DNA of 64,000 nt from JABDOU01 sp041567895 (GTDB lineage: Bacteria > Actinomycetota > Acidimicrobiia > Spongiisociales > SHLN01). Positions 29,892-38,702 of this stretch are shown one piece after another; positions within the stretch are counted from its first letter, which is position 1; every line of letters begins with the position of its first letter. A model generated the notes under the pieces. The model was not told where the DNA came from and ran no database searches. It worked only from the letters and a program-made list of their open reading frames with translations. The stretch lies in assembly GCA_041567895.1 (NCBI GenBank), contig JBFGAX010000008.1, positions 4,596 to 68,595 on the forward strand, read 5' to 3'. The translations under genes and the position numbers were made by a program.

Positions 29892-31124
29892 CTATTTGAT
29901 GCCGGAACTGGCCACGTTTTCTACGAAGTATCGCTGAGCCATGATGAACACGGTAAAAGGAATCATCACTGACAGCACGATGGCTGCGAAGATCAGATTG
30001 GGGCCTTCGCCGGACTGGCCTCCCAGCGTCTGAAGCGCGAGCGTCAGAACGAAGTCGTCTGAATTCGCCAGGTTGATGGAGACCAGTGGCCATATGAACG
30101 AATTCCACGCGTAGAGGAACATGAACGTCGCAAGTGTCGCAATGGCCGGCCAGGCGAGCGGCACGAAGATGGTCCAAAGGATGGTCCATCGGCGAGCACC
30201 GTCAACGAAAGCAGCCTCCTCCAACTCCTTTGGAATCGCGACGAAGAACTGTCGCATCAAGAACGTGCCGTACGCGTTGAACAGGAACGGCCAGACGAGA
30301 GACCCGAGCGTGTTGACCCACCCCAGAGCAACAATCAGGCGAAACAAGGGGACGATCAGCACCACGAACGGGATCATGATCGATCCGACATACGCCACAA
30401 AGATCTTGTCCCGACCCGCGAATCGCACTCGGGAAAAGGCATATCCGCCGGTGATCGATGTGAAGAGCGTCCCGGCGACCACGAGAATCGTCACCAGAAT
30501 CGTGTTGGTCAGCGAACGATCAAAGTCTCTCAGCTCGATGACCTCACCGAAGTTCTGCCATTGGGCTTCCACCGTTTCGGCGGGTTCTGTGGTGCGAACT
30601 ACGGCAAAGGATTCGACCGATGGGTCATCGAGTGCGACAAACCGACCAACAGACGTATTGCGAACCAGCGCCCGCTGCGATGACTCGTCGCCCAGTTGCA
30701 CCTCATAGATGGGGAAGGATTCTTCATCGAGAACCACGGTCGAGCCCGTATCGGTTGCTCGATCGAGCGGCCACGCAATGGTGTCGTCGATGTCATCGAG
30801 ATTCGCAAACAGGCCGGCCTGGATGCCCGACTCGGCGAGGTAGGTGACCTCGGTCCCCCCTCCAACAATCGGCGCATTGAATAGCTCAACTTCTTCACCG
30901 GCAACGGTCGCCGTAGCCGCCGATCTCGGGAGAATCTTCGGTGGATACCGGAACGTGTCATCGGCAGTCTTGACAGCAGTCGCAGCCATATAGAAGAACG
31001 GAAACAACATCGCCAGAGCCACCAGTATCAGGATTCCATAGGCCCCGCCCCTGACGCCGACGGTCCGCAAAATCTTTCTTCGCCGGTGTCGAGTGGCTTG
31101 TGCATCCAGGCCGGTGGTCGTCAT
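29892..31124 (-). CDS. Carbohydrate ABC transporter permease, MalG type, with large loop insert
   Basis: A 410-residue inner-membrane permease of the MalG/UgpE family. The EAA loop contacting the ATPase reads EEAAFVDGARRWTILW, preceded by the typical RQFFVAIPKEL. Between the first helix (ending about residue 45) and the conserved WQNFGEVIELRDFDRSLTNT segment there are about 130 extra residues predicted to lie outside the membrane (ATVAGEEVELFNAP through SFAVVRTTEPAE). Canonical MalG proteins have only a short loop there. The start is ATG 31124, overlapping the MalF-type stop by 4 bp (ATGA). No ATPase gene is in the operon, so a shared MsiK-like ATPase is likely encoded elsewhere. Confidence 0.88.
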   Translation of the reverse strand: MTTTGLDAQATRHRRRKILRTVGVRGGAYGILILVALAMLFPFFYMAATAVKTADDTFRYPPKILPRSAATATVAGEEVELFNAPIVGGGTEVTYLAESGIQAGLFANLDDIDDTIAWPLDRATDTGSTVVLDEESFPIYEVQLGDESSQRALVRNTSVGRFVALDDPSVESFAVVRTTEPAETVEAQWQNFGEVIELRDFDRSLTNTILVTILVVAGTLFTSITGGYAFSRVRFAGRDKIFVAYVGSIMIPFVVLIVPLFRLIVALGWVNTLGSLVWPFLFNAYGTFLMRQFFVAIPKELEEAAFVDGARRWTILWTIFVPLAWPAIATLATFMFLYAWNSFIWPLVSINLANSDDFVLTLALQTLGGQSGEGPNLIFAAIVLSVMIPFTVFIMAQRYFVENVASSGIK

Positions 31125-32677
31125 GCGCTGAGCACTCCATCCTCGCCGCCCCGGCGAAAATACAGCAATGTCACGCCGAAGATGAGAATGAATAGGGCCC
31201 ATGCCACCGCTGATGCGTAGCCGATCTGGAATTGCTGGAAGGCCTTCTGATACAGGTACACCACCGGCGTGAGCGTCGAGTTGGCCGGACCGGCGGGTGG
31301 ATTGGGTGAATTCAAGATGAAAGGCTCATTGAACAGTTGCAGCGCCAGGATCGTGGTCGTCGCGACCACGAATACGGTGGTTGGTCTCAGGGTCGGCACG
31401 GTGATCGCAGTAAACCTCCTCCAGGGTCCGGCTCCGTCGATTTCGGCAGCCTCGTAAAGGGTGCGATCGATCCCCTGCATGCCGGCGAGGAACAACACGG
31501 TATTGAATCCGATCTGTTGCCAGACAAAGAGAATCACGACCGCAAACAGAGCAATATTCGAGTCCGATATCCACTGCGGTTGGGCCGCCTCGAGTTCCAA
31601 ACCGAACAACGCGTTGATCCACTCGGTTGCCTTGAGAATCATGAAGTTGAGATATCCGACCGTCGAGTTGAACAGCTGCTTCCAGATGAGTGTCACCCCA
31701 ACGACCCCGGCGATCGAGGGCAAGAAGTAGACGGCACGAAAGGCTTTCATGCCAGGGAGCTTGGAGTTCAGAAGTGATGCGAGGAGCAAGGCGGGTCCCA
31801 CCGCCAGGGGGATGGCGAGTGCCGAAAAGACAACGATGTTTCGAAGCGATCGGAGAAACAGGTCGTCCGACAAGAGATCCAGGTAGTTCTGGAATCCGAC
31901 GAACGTGGCGTCGGTCAGGCCATCCCATTCGGTGAAGCTGATGAAGAGCGATACGACGAGTGGTCCGGCAAAGAAGGCGAGGAATCCGAGAGCGTTGGGA
32001 GCTACGAAGAGGAGGCCGTCCATCGTTTCTGTCTGAGATTCGGTCGTCTCGAACAATTGGGCCGCAGAATCCGTCCACCCCATCCGAGCGAAAAAGCCGG
32101 CAGGAATGGCGATGGCCCAGAAAGCCAATACGTCCGGCTGAACGGCTCGGCGAAGGAATTCGATGATGCCAGGAACCAGCCCAACGGCCAGCAACAGGAC
32201 GACGAGGCCGGTGATCATCGTCCATCGTGCCACCTGGCGTAGTGCAACCTGGGGTGCTTCGGTTCTCGCCGCGTAACCCTGAACGAGCCATCCGATGATG
32301 ACGATCCCCAGCCATCCGACGCTGCCGTTGAAAGCCTCGCCCACTGCATCGATGCCCGTGAACATTCCCATCCCGTTCAGAGCAATGAACCCCAGAATCA
32401 CCGCGAGCAGGGAGTCCAGCACGAATCCGGCGAGGCGCCCGCGATGTTCTCTTGCCAACGTCCATCGGATCGCCAAAACCGACGCCACGAGTGCACCGAA
32501 GAGAGCAAGCGCCAGAGTCCAGCGAAGAACTCCCTCGACGTCAATTCCAAACTTGAGAATCGTGGCGGCGAGGGCCAAGCCCACGATGATGGCTACCGCC
32601 ACTCGCCACGCGACCAGCGGTTTGAACCATGTAGGCAGATCCTCCCGGGTCATTACTTCTGTGAGTTGGGTAGTCAT
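31121..32677 (-). CDS. Carbohydrate ABC transporter permease, MalF type, with N-terminal membrane extension
   Basis: A 518-residue permease. The C-terminal 295 residues match MalF/UgpA (PNALGFLAFFAGPLVVSLFI, FRAVYFLPSIAGVV, EAA loop YEAAEIDGAGPWRRF). The first 220 residues are an added block of about six hydrophobic helices not present in typical members. I start at ATG 32677 (MTTQLTEVMTRE); no good ribosome site is visible, and a strong hairpin ends about 12 bases upstream. An ATG eight codons later is an alternative. It is translated between the sugar-binding protein gene and the MalG-type gene in a galactoside uptake operon. Confidence 0.85.
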   Translation of the reverse strand: MTTQLTEVMTREDLPTWFKPLVAWRVAVAIIVGLALAATILKFGIDVEGVLRWTLALALFGALVASVLAIRWTLAREHRGRLAGFVLDSLLAVILGFIALNGMGMFTGIDAVGEAFNGSVGWLGIVIIGWLVQGYAARTEAPQVALRQVARWTMITGLVVLLLAVGLVPGIIEFLRRAVQPDVLAFWAIAIPAGFFARMGWTDSAAQLFETTESQTETMDGLLFVAPNALGFLAFFAGPLVVSLFISFTEWDGLTDATFVGFQNYLDLLSDDLFLRSLRNIVVFSALAIPLAVGPALLLASLLNSKLPGMKAFRAVYFLPSIAGVVGVTLIWKQLFNSTVGYLNFMILKATEWINALFGLELEAAQPQWISDSNIALFAVVILFVWQQIGFNTVLFLAGMQGIDRTLYEAAEIDGAGPWRRFTAITVPTLRPTTVFVVATTTILALQLFNEPFILNSPNPPAGPANSTLTPVVYLYQKAFQQFQIGYASAVAWALFILIFGVTLLYFRRGGEDGVLSA

Positions 32678-32688
32678 CGGGTAACCGT

Positions 32689-32721
32689 GACCCGGGCCGG
32701 GCGAGGAGCCCGGCCCGGGTC
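32689..32721 (-). promoter_or_regulatory. Intercistronic 14-bp hairpin between binding-protein and permease genes
   Basis: A perfect 14-bp inverted repeat (GACCCGGGCCGGGC at 32689-32702, loop GAGGA, partner 32708-32721) lies in the 56-bp gap between the binding-protein stop and the permease start, with no T-run after it. Hairpins here are known to protect the 3' end of binding-protein mRNA and lower permease expression, as in malE-malF. Confidence 0.65.
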
Positions 32722-32733
32722 CAACGGCCTGTG

Positions 32734-34101
32734 TTAGCTGAACGCCCCGGCTGTCTCGGTGCAGATGTTGGCTTCGAAATCGGACAGATCGCGAGATCCG
32801 GTCACGACTTCCTGGATTGCTCCGTCCATGGCCGTCACGTATTCGGGCCACGAACCCGCCCATAGCGGGCCCTCGGTGGTCGGGTTGTTGGACAATCCAT
32901 CAAGGAACGCCTGATTGTTCGCCGGGGGTGTGAACCCGAGGAAAGCGTCGAGGGCGTCCTGGCTGACCCGGCTCGGAATGTTGGCTCCGAGGGCCGAGAT
33001 CTGGGCCTGGGTCTCGGCTGTGGTCAGCGCCTCAACCAGGGACCATGCGGCCTCCGGGTTCTCCGTATTCGCATTCACGACGTAGGCGCCCCAGAACAAC
33101 CAGTTGCCCGGTCCCGCAGGTCCGGTCGGCAGACCAACGACATCCCAGTCGAAGTCGACGGTGCGGATACCAGGAGTCGCCCAACGACCATTCTGGAACA
33201 TACCGACGGTACCGGCCCGGAACGGGGGCTCTGGATCTTCGCCGTACGGAATCACCGAGTCACCGCTGTACAGGTCACGTAGAAACGTCAATCCTTCGAT
33301 GGATTCGGCGCTATCGAGGGCGCAGGCCGATCGATCAGCGGTGAAGAACCCGCCACCGGCGCCATTCATCCAGGCTCCGTATGGGCCCCACCAGGCGCTC
33401 TGGCCATAGCCTTTGATCTCGCCGCCGAGAGCAGCAATGCCGTCGGAGACTTCTCGGAATTTGTCCCATGTCCATTCGCCATTGGCTTCGAGCTCACGGG
33501 GATCGTCAACGCCGGCTTCTGCAATCAGATCGTTGTTGATGTAGAGCGCGAACGTAGACACGTCACGCGGCAAACCCCAGAGGGCATCTCCCGGTTGGCC
33601 GGTGTCGACGTCTGTTGTGAGGTGGCCCATCGGACCGGGGTAGAAATCCGCATCGTTGTGGCCCGTCGCCGCTGCAAACTCGCGAAGATCGAGGATCACA
33701 TCGCGCGAGGCGAAATCGGCGATGTCGGTGCCCGGAATCCAAAACACATCGGGGGCAGTTCCTGCCGACAGGTTGGTCAGCAGCGTCTGCTGATAGCCTG
33801 CGCCCTCGTTCGAACCGGGTTCGTAGACGAGTTCTACGTCGTCCATCGAGGCGCTGATTTGATCCGAGATCTCGGCGTACACCGCCGCCTCTTCAGGATT
33901 ATCAGGCCGCGTCATCCATCGGATCGTCGACGCATCGACCATGGGCTCATCCGGTTCCACCGGCGTCTCTGCGACCGTGGTCTCGGTCACCGTGGGGGCC
34001 TCGGTAGTCGTCGTTGTTTCGCTATCGGCTTCTCCGCCGTCGCCGCAAGCAGCCGCGACCAGTGCGAGAATTGCGAGAAGCGCAATCATCCTTATTCTCA
34101 T
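32734..34101 (-). CDS. Sugar-binding lipoprotein of the galactoside ABC importer
   Basis: A 455-residue extracytoplasmic solute-binding protein of the MalE/UgpB class. The lipoprotein signal MRIRMIALLAILALVAAACG has lipobox VAAAC and is followed by a Thr/Glu-rich linker (TTTTTEAPTVTETT). The binding domain shows TAPDVFWIPGTDIADF and the C-terminal region LWAGSWPEYVTAMDGAIQEV. The start is ATG 34101, with GAAAGG about 6 bases upstream; an in-frame ATG at 34137 would overlap the DeoR gene. Placed between a DeoR regulator and two permeases and opposite alpha-galactosidase/galTK, it most likely binds alpha-galactosides (melibiose or raffinose type), which is inferred. Confidence 0.88.
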   Translation of the reverse strand: MRIRMIALLAILALVAAACGDGGEADSETTTTTEAPTVTETTVAETPVEPDEPMVDASTIRWMTRPDNPEEAAVYAEISDQISASMDDVELVYEPGSNEGAGYQQTLLTNLSAGTAPDVFWIPGTDIADFASRDVILDLREFAAATGHNDADFYPGPMGHLTTDVDTGQPGDALWGLPRDVSTFALYINNDLIAEAGVDDPRELEANGEWTWDKFREVSDGIAALGGEIKGYGQSAWWGPYGAWMNGAGGGFFTADRSACALDSAESIEGLTFLRDLYSGDSVIPYGEDPEPPFRAGTVGMFQNGRWATPGIRTVDFDWDVVGLPTGPAGPGNWLFWGAYVVNANTENPEAAWSLVEALTTAETQAQISALGANIPSRVSQDALDAFLGFTPPANNQAFLDGLSNNPTTEGPLWAGSWPEYVTAMDGAIQEVVTGSRDLSDFEANICTETAGAFS

Positions 34102-34133
34102 GTTTTCCTTTCGTTTCAACACGTGAGTGTTGT

Positions 34134-34937
34134 TCATACGCCCGGATTCCCAGGCTCTGCGATCTCGACAGCAACACCATGCTGCACGAGTTCTTTTACC
34201 AAATCTTGTCGAGCGCTTCTGCCAGTTATCAGAAGGTCAACCTCGTCGAGCTCGGCGATCTTCGCGACGCTGACGTTGCCTACCTTGGAACCGTCTGCCA
34301 CGACAACCGTCTGCTCTGCCGCTGCGATCATTCTTCGCTTCATGCCGGCCTCGGGCAGGTTCACGTTCGTGACTCCGTGATCGACATGGACCCCGTTGCA
34401 TCCGACAAATGCGCGATCAAACCTCACGGTGTCGAATACATACCCGGCCATCGGATCAACCAGAGAGTGCTGGAGAGGTCGCAGGGTGCCTCCCGTGACG
34501 ACCACTGTGATGCGAGGGATTGCGGGTTCGAGATCGAGAGCAACCTTCAAACTCGAGGTGAAGACGGTCACATTGTGCAGTGTCTCGCGGCCGACCAGGG
34601 AACGAGCCAGGGCTGCAGTCGATGTGCCAACGTCGAGCATGATCGTCTCGCCCGGGCGAACTGTTCGAGCTGCATGATGCCCGATTGCGGCTTTCTCCTG
34701 GGCCGATGCATCAAGCGACTCCTCAAAAGAACGCTCAACCTCCGACCCCGGGACCATGGCCCCTCCATGCACGCGTTGGATGAGTCCACTATCAGCCAGG
34801 GTGGACAGATCTGAACGCACCGTGACCTCGGAAATTCCGAACGTTCGGCTCAAGTCGGCGACTCGGACGAATTCGTGCTCTCGCAACAAGGCGAGCATCC
34901 GATCTCTCCGCAACGGCGCTGGAACTCCTGGATCCAT
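34134..34937 (-). CDS. DeoR-family transcriptional regulator of the galactoside locus
   Basis: A 267-residue DeoR-type regulator. It has an N-terminal helix-turn-helix (VRVADLSRTFGISEVTVRSD, about residues 24-43) and a sugar-phosphate sensor domain (GETIMLDVGTSTAA, DRAFVGCNGVHVDHGVTN, KRRMIAAAEQTVVVADGSK). The ATG at 34937 has no ribosome site, but a -10 box lies six bases upstream, so the message is probably leaderless. It is the first gene of the minus-strand importer operon and divergent from alpha-galactosidase. Two direct repeats in between are likely its operators. A sugar phosphate from the galactose pathway is the probable effector. Confidence 0.9.
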   Translation of the reverse strand: MDPGVPAPLRRDRMLALLREHEFVRVADLSRTFGISEVTVRSDLSTLADSGLIQRVHGGAMVPGSEVERSFEESLDASAQEKAAIGHHAARTVRPGETIMLDVGTSTAALARSLVGRETLHNVTVFTSSLKVALDLEPAIPRITVVVTGGTLRPLQHSLVDPMAGYVFDTVRFDRAFVGCNGVHVDHGVTNVNLPEAGMKRRMIAAAEQTVVVADGSKVGNVSVAKIAELDEVDLLITGRSARQDLVKELVQHGVAVEIAEPGNPGV

Positions 34938-34943
34938 TGCGCT

Positions 34944-34972
34944 ATCTTACGATTACCTACGAGTCAATTCAA
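34944..34972 (-). promoter_or_regulatory. Leaderless promoter of the DeoR gene
   Basis: On the minus strand TTGAAT (34972-34967), a 17-bp spacer and TAAGAT (34949-34944) form a good -35/-10 pair. Transcription would start at or next to the DeoR ATG at 34937, six bases beyond the -10. The absence of a Shine-Dalgarno sequence agrees with a leaderless message. Confidence 0.6.
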
Positions 34973-34992
34973 ATGGTTACGTTTATTTACGA
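34947..34992. promoter_or_regulatory. Pair of 16-bp direct repeats, candidate DeoR operators
   Basis: TTACGATTACCTACGA at 34947-34962 and TTACGTTTATTTACGA at 34977-34992 match at 13 of 16 positions and are spaced exactly 30 bp apart, about three helical turns. The first overlaps the DeoR -10 box and the second abuts the alpha-galactosidase start. DeoR proteins often bind direct repeats, so this is a likely control site for both operons. Confidence 0.6.
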
Positions 34993-35001
34993 AAGAGTGC
35001 A

Positions 35002-36525
35002 TTGACCAGCCTCAACCTGGGTCCGATCAGCGTATCTACCGAGTCTTCTGCGACCGGAACCACGGGTGGTTGGCTGTTGGACGCCGGCGACGTGCAACTT
35101 TCGCATCCTTTCGGATCCACGACGTTCTACCGCCATGGTTGGCATTCCTGGGGCTTGACCCACTGGGCCCTCATGGACGAGGAACCCGTGCGGGTTCGTG
35201 ACAGGGAGCGACGCCGGCTGTCTGGTGACCCCCTGTTGGTCGATGATCGGGGTCACGTAGGCAACTATGTCGGAGCGATATCGGGACCCGACGGCAACGC
35301 GTTGTTATTGGGAGCACTCGGAATGGACACCATCGTCGAAGCCACGACGTCCACGCTGTCGGGGACATCGCGAGGGGAGCCTGCACGTTGGTTTCTGGCC
35401 TACGGGCCAGAACAAGATGTGTTCGGGTCATATGCCGAGATATTGCGCCGGGAGCTCGGTTCGGTGCGCCAGGATCCAGGGCACGTGTGGTGCAGCTGGT
35501 ACTCGTTTTATCAGGCGATCACGGAACCTTCGATGCACGAAGCACTCACCGGGATCGAGGGCATCGGCTTTGACGTCTTTCAGCTCGACGACGGATGGCA
35601 GATCGAAATTGGAACATGGGACGCCGGCCCTGAGTTCCCTTCAGGCATGAAGGCCATGGCCAGCGCCATCTCCGACGCGGGTTACCGGCCAGGTCTGTGG
35701 ATCGCTCCGTTCATCGTCCACGAGCGATCGGAAAACATCCGACCCGAGATTCTGGTATGCGATGGCGATGGCAATCCGATGATCGCCGGCTACAACTGGG
35801 GAGGCCGGTACTACGCAATCGATGTCACGTCCGAAGGCGGACGCAAACACGTCACCGATGCCGTTCGACGCGCCGTCGCGTGGGGGTTCACGTACCTCAA
35901 GCTCGACTTCATCTTCGCCGCTGCCATACCCGGGGTGAGGGTCGGCGAACTCACGGGTGATGCCGCCTATCGTTACGGCATCGAGCTCATCCGCCAAACC
36001 GTTGGCGACGACGTCTATCTGCTCGGTTGCGGCAGCCCCATTCTGCCTTCCATCGGCATTTTCAATGGCATCAGGATCGGCCCCGACGTTGCGCCCTATT
36101 GGGAGAACGACCTCAACAAGTTCCTGCACCAGGATTACTCGTCACCGGCACTGAGATACGCGATTTCGACGAGCCTGAACCGGTTGTGGCTCAAACCCCT
36201 CGTTGCCATCGACCCCGATGTCGCCTACTTTCGAACGCGGTATGCAATCTTGAAGGACGCCCACCGACAACTCATGGCGGACATGTGTCAGGTGTGCGGC
36301 TACCTGGCGACTTCGGATCCGCCGTGGTGGTTGAGCCCGGGCGAAACCCAGCAATTGCAGGCCTGGTTGGCCCACGACCCCGCGATCGAACGTGTCGACC
36401 GATATCGATTTTCGATTGATGGGCGCATGGTCGATTTTGAGCCTGCAACGCTCGACGGTCCGATCCGTTCGCAGCCCGGCCAGGGTGCCGAGGTGGCGTT
36501 GCCCATTCCCCATGTCGACCGATGA
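35002..36525 (+). CDS. GH36-type alpha-galactosidase
   Basis: A 507-residue enzyme of the GH36 clan. Features are FYRHGWHSWG near the N-terminus, WCSWYSFYQAIT, FDVFQLDDGWQ, GLWIAPFIVHERS, and TYLKLDFIFAA with the predicted nucleophile Asp. It would release galactose from alpha-galactosides. The start is uncertain. The only suitable in-frame codon after the DeoR gene is TTG 35002 (weak AAAGAG upstream); ATG 34973 is in another frame and stops after 11 codons. Its stop overlaps galT by 4 bp. The operon order alpha-galactosidase, galT, galK feeds galactose into the Leloir pathway; galE and an aldose mutarotase are not in the window. Confidence 0.85.
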   Translation: MTSLNLGPISVSTESSATGTTGGWLLDAGDVQLSHPFGSTTFYRHGWHSWGLTHWALMDEEPVRVRDRERRRLSGDPLLVDDRGHVGNYVGAISGPDGNALLLGALGMDTIVEATTSTLSGTSRGEPARWFLAYGPEQDVFGSYAEILRRELGSVRQDPGHVWCSWYSFYQAITEPSMHEALTGIEGIGFDVFQLDDGWQIEIGTWDAGPEFPSGMKAMASAISDAGYRPGLWIAPFIVHERSENIRPEILVCDGDGNPMIAGYNWGGRYYAIDVTSEGGRKHVTDAVRRAVAWGFTYLKLDFIFAAAIPGVRVGELTGDAAYRYGIELIRQTVGDDVYLLGCGSPILPSIGIFNGIRIGPDVAPYWENDLNKFLHQDYSSPALRYAISTSLNRLWLKPLVAIDPDVAYFRTRYAILKDAHRQLMADMCQVCGYLATSDPPWWLSPGETQQLQAWLAHDPAIERVDRYRFSIDGRMVDFEPATLDGPIRSQPGQGAEVALPIPHVDR

Positions 36526-37547
36526 CCGACATGTCTCCCCACCGCCGGTACAACCCGCTGACCGACAGCTGGGTGCTTGTGTCACCCTACCGAACGGACA
36601 GGCCCTGGCTCGGTCGGGTAGACCGGGGAATCTCTGAAGACTTGCCTGCTTACGACCCGACTTGTGCCCTGTGTCCCGGCAACGACCGGGCTCACGGCAC
36701 ATCCACACCCGACTACACATCTACGTTCGTGTTCGACAACGATTTCCCGGCAGTCCTCACCGAGCCAGGGACGTTGCCTGCCACGACGTCTCCCTTGCTG
36801 CAGCAGCAACCGATTTCGGGCACGGCCAGGGTCATCTGCTTTTCACCTCAACACAACCTCTCACTGGCCCGAATGGAGGTCGCTGCCATCAGAGCGGTCA
36901 TCGACGCCTGGGTTGTCCAAACCAACGAACTCGAAACGACCCACGAGTGGATTCAAATATTTGAAAACAAGGGCGAGCAAATGGGGGCTTCCAACCCGCA
37001 TCCCCACGGACAGATCTGGGCAACGTCATCGATACCAACGCTCGCGGCCACCGAGCAAAGAACCCAGGCAGACTATTTCGAACGCGAGGGACGTAATTTG
37101 CTGGCCGACTATGCCAAGACCGAAGCCGGCTCGGAGCGGGTTGTCATCGACCGGGATGGCTTCGTCGCTCTCGTTCCTTATTGGGCGTCGTGGCCGTTCG
37201 AGATCCTGTTGATCCCGAGATTCGAAGCTCAACGACTCGGAGATCTCGCTGACGAGGATCGGGATGCGTTGGCGTCGGTTCTCTCGGAGCTCCTGATTCG
37301 ATATGACAATCTATTCGAAACCAGCTTCCCCTACTCGATGGGTTGGCACGGGGCACCTGGCCGGGACAAAGCCCCGGATTGGCAACTCCACGCCCACTTC
37401 TATCCGCCGCTTCTTCGCTCTGCCATGGTGCGAAAGTTCATGGTCGGGTATGAAATGCTCGGAGAGCCTCAGCGGGACATCACACCGGAACGAGCTGCGG
37501 CCCGGTTGCGTGAAGTCGACACGATTCACTATCTCGACCATGGCTGA
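36522..37547 (+). CDS. galT: Galactose-1-phosphate uridylyltransferase
   Basis: A 341-residue GalT of the HIT superfamily. It exchanges UMP between UDP-glucose and galactose-1-phosphate. The catalytic His-Pro-His lies in NPHPHGQIWA (about residue 155). CALCPGNDRAHG (about residue 47) carries the zinc-type cysteines, and a second conserved pattern WQLHAHFYPPLLRS is near residue 290. The ATG at 36522 overlaps the alpha-galactosidase stop (ATGA). It shares 8 bp with the galK start, so the three genes are coupled. Confidence 0.95.
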   Translation: MTDMSPHRRYNPLTDSWVLVSPYRTDRPWLGRVDRGISEDLPAYDPTCALCPGNDRAHGTSTPDYTSTFVFDNDFPAVLTEPGTLPATTSPLLQQQPISGTARVICFSPQHNLSLARMEVAAIRAVIDAWVVQTNELETTHEWIQIFENKGEQMGASNPHPHGQIWATSSIPTLAATEQRTQADYFEREGRNLLADYAKTEAGSERVVIDRDGFVALVPYWASWPFEILLIPRFEAQRLGDLADEDRDALASVLSELLIRYDNLFETSFPYSMGWHGAPGRDKAPDWQLHAHFYPPLLRSAMVRKFMVGYEMLGEPQRDITPERAAARLREVDTIHYLDHG

Positions 37548-38682
37548 CTCAACCATGGCTGACCGCCCGGCTCGAGATCGAGCAGTCGACCACTTCAGAA
37601 CAGCATTCGATCGATCACCCCGAGCGTTGATTCGAGCGCCAGGTCGCGTCAACCTGATCGGCGAACACACCGATTACAACGGTGGCTTCGTGCTCCCGAT
37701 GGCTCTGGACCATGCCACCGTCATCGCGTTTGAACCCGGCGACGACCACCGCATCCGGCTGGTGTCCGAGAACCACCGCCCTGTCGGGTTCTCCACGCAA
37801 GACAGCTCAGCCGAGAGGGGATGGGGCAACTACGTCAAAGGCATGGTGGTCCGTCTGGCAGACGCCGGCTGGGAATCTGCCGGTTTCAACGCAGCCATCG
37901 CCACCGATATACCCATCGGGGCAGGCCTCTCATCGTCTGCGGCTCTCGAGGTGGGCGTAGGACTGGCGGTCGCAGCCGATATCGACCGCGTAGAGCTCGC
38001 CCATCACGCCCAATGGGTGGAAAACGAGTGGATGGGCATGCCGTCCGGCATCATGGACCAGCTCATCATCGCCACAGCAACGGCCGGTCACGCCAAACTC
38101 ATCGACTGCCTCAGCCTGGATTCCACTGATCACCCGATTCCAGATGACGTTGCAGTGGTGGTTCTGGACACCACGACGCGTCGATCACTCGTGGGATCCC
38201 AATACGCCGAGCGGCGAGCGTCGTGCGAACGGGTGGCGCATGCCCTCGGCGTGCAGCTTCTCCGCGATGTGACGCTCACTGACATCAACGATGCCGCTCT
38301 CGACGTCGTCGATCGTGCACGGGCCCGCCACGTTATCGAGGAGAACGATCGGACCGTTCAGGCCGCTCACGCTCTCGCTTCCAGGGACCCCGAACGCGTG
38401 GGCCAGCTCATGAAGGAAAGCCATGTCTCCATGCGCGATCTCTTTGACATCTCGAGCCATGCCCTCAACGCCATCGTTGAAGCAGCCGCCTCGGCACCTG
38501 GTTGCTACGGGGCCCGCATGACGGGCGGCGGCTTTGCCGGTTGTGCGGTTGCGTTGGTTGACCGCTCATCGCTTGCCGACTTCATGGACGCGACGACCAC
38601 GTCGTACCATGCCTCGACGGGCCTCTCGCCGTCGGTATATCCCTCGCATGCCGCCGGCGCGGCGACCATCGAAGCGCTGTAG
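37540..38682 (+). CDS. galK: Galactokinase
   Basis: A 380-residue GHMP kinase that phosphorylates galactose at C1. Motif 1 is APGRVNLIGEHTDYNGG (about residue 32), motif 2 the ATP loop PIGAGLSSSAALEV (about residue 125), and motif 3 CYGARMTGGGFAGC near residue 325. I use ATG 37540, which overlaps galT by 8 bp. A second ATG at 37555 sits in a 15-bp in-frame duplication of the start region (CCATGGCTGAC occurs twice). Neither has a ribosome site, so translation probably depends on coupling to galT. Confidence 0.95.
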   Translation: MADSTMADRPARDRAVDHFRTAFDRSPRALIRAPGRVNLIGEHTDYNGGFVLPMALDHATVIAFEPGDDHRIRLVSENHRPVGFSTQDSSAERGWGNYVKGMVVRLADAGWESAGFNAAIATDIPIGAGLSSSAALEVGVGLAVAADIDRVELAHHAQWVENEWMGMPSGIMDQLIIATATAGHAKLIDCLSLDSTDHPIPDDVAVVVLDTTTRRSLVGSQYAERRASCERVAHALGVQLLRDVTLTDINDAALDVVDRARARHVIEENDRTVQAAHALASRDPERVGQLMKESHVSMRDLFDISSHALNAIVEAAASAPGCYGARMTGGGFAGCAVALVDRSSLADFMDATTTSYHASTGLSPSVYPSHAAGAATIEAL

Positions 38683-38702
38683 ACCCGATTCTCGAATCGA
38701 CG

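Noticed and set aside
34973..35004. ATG at 34973 as start of alpha-galactosidase
   Set aside because: It is in another frame and stops after 11 codons.
38683..38702. Palindrome CGATTC-TC-GAATCG between galK and caiD as a terminator
   Set aside because: The loop is only two bases and no T-run follows, so a terminator is not supported.
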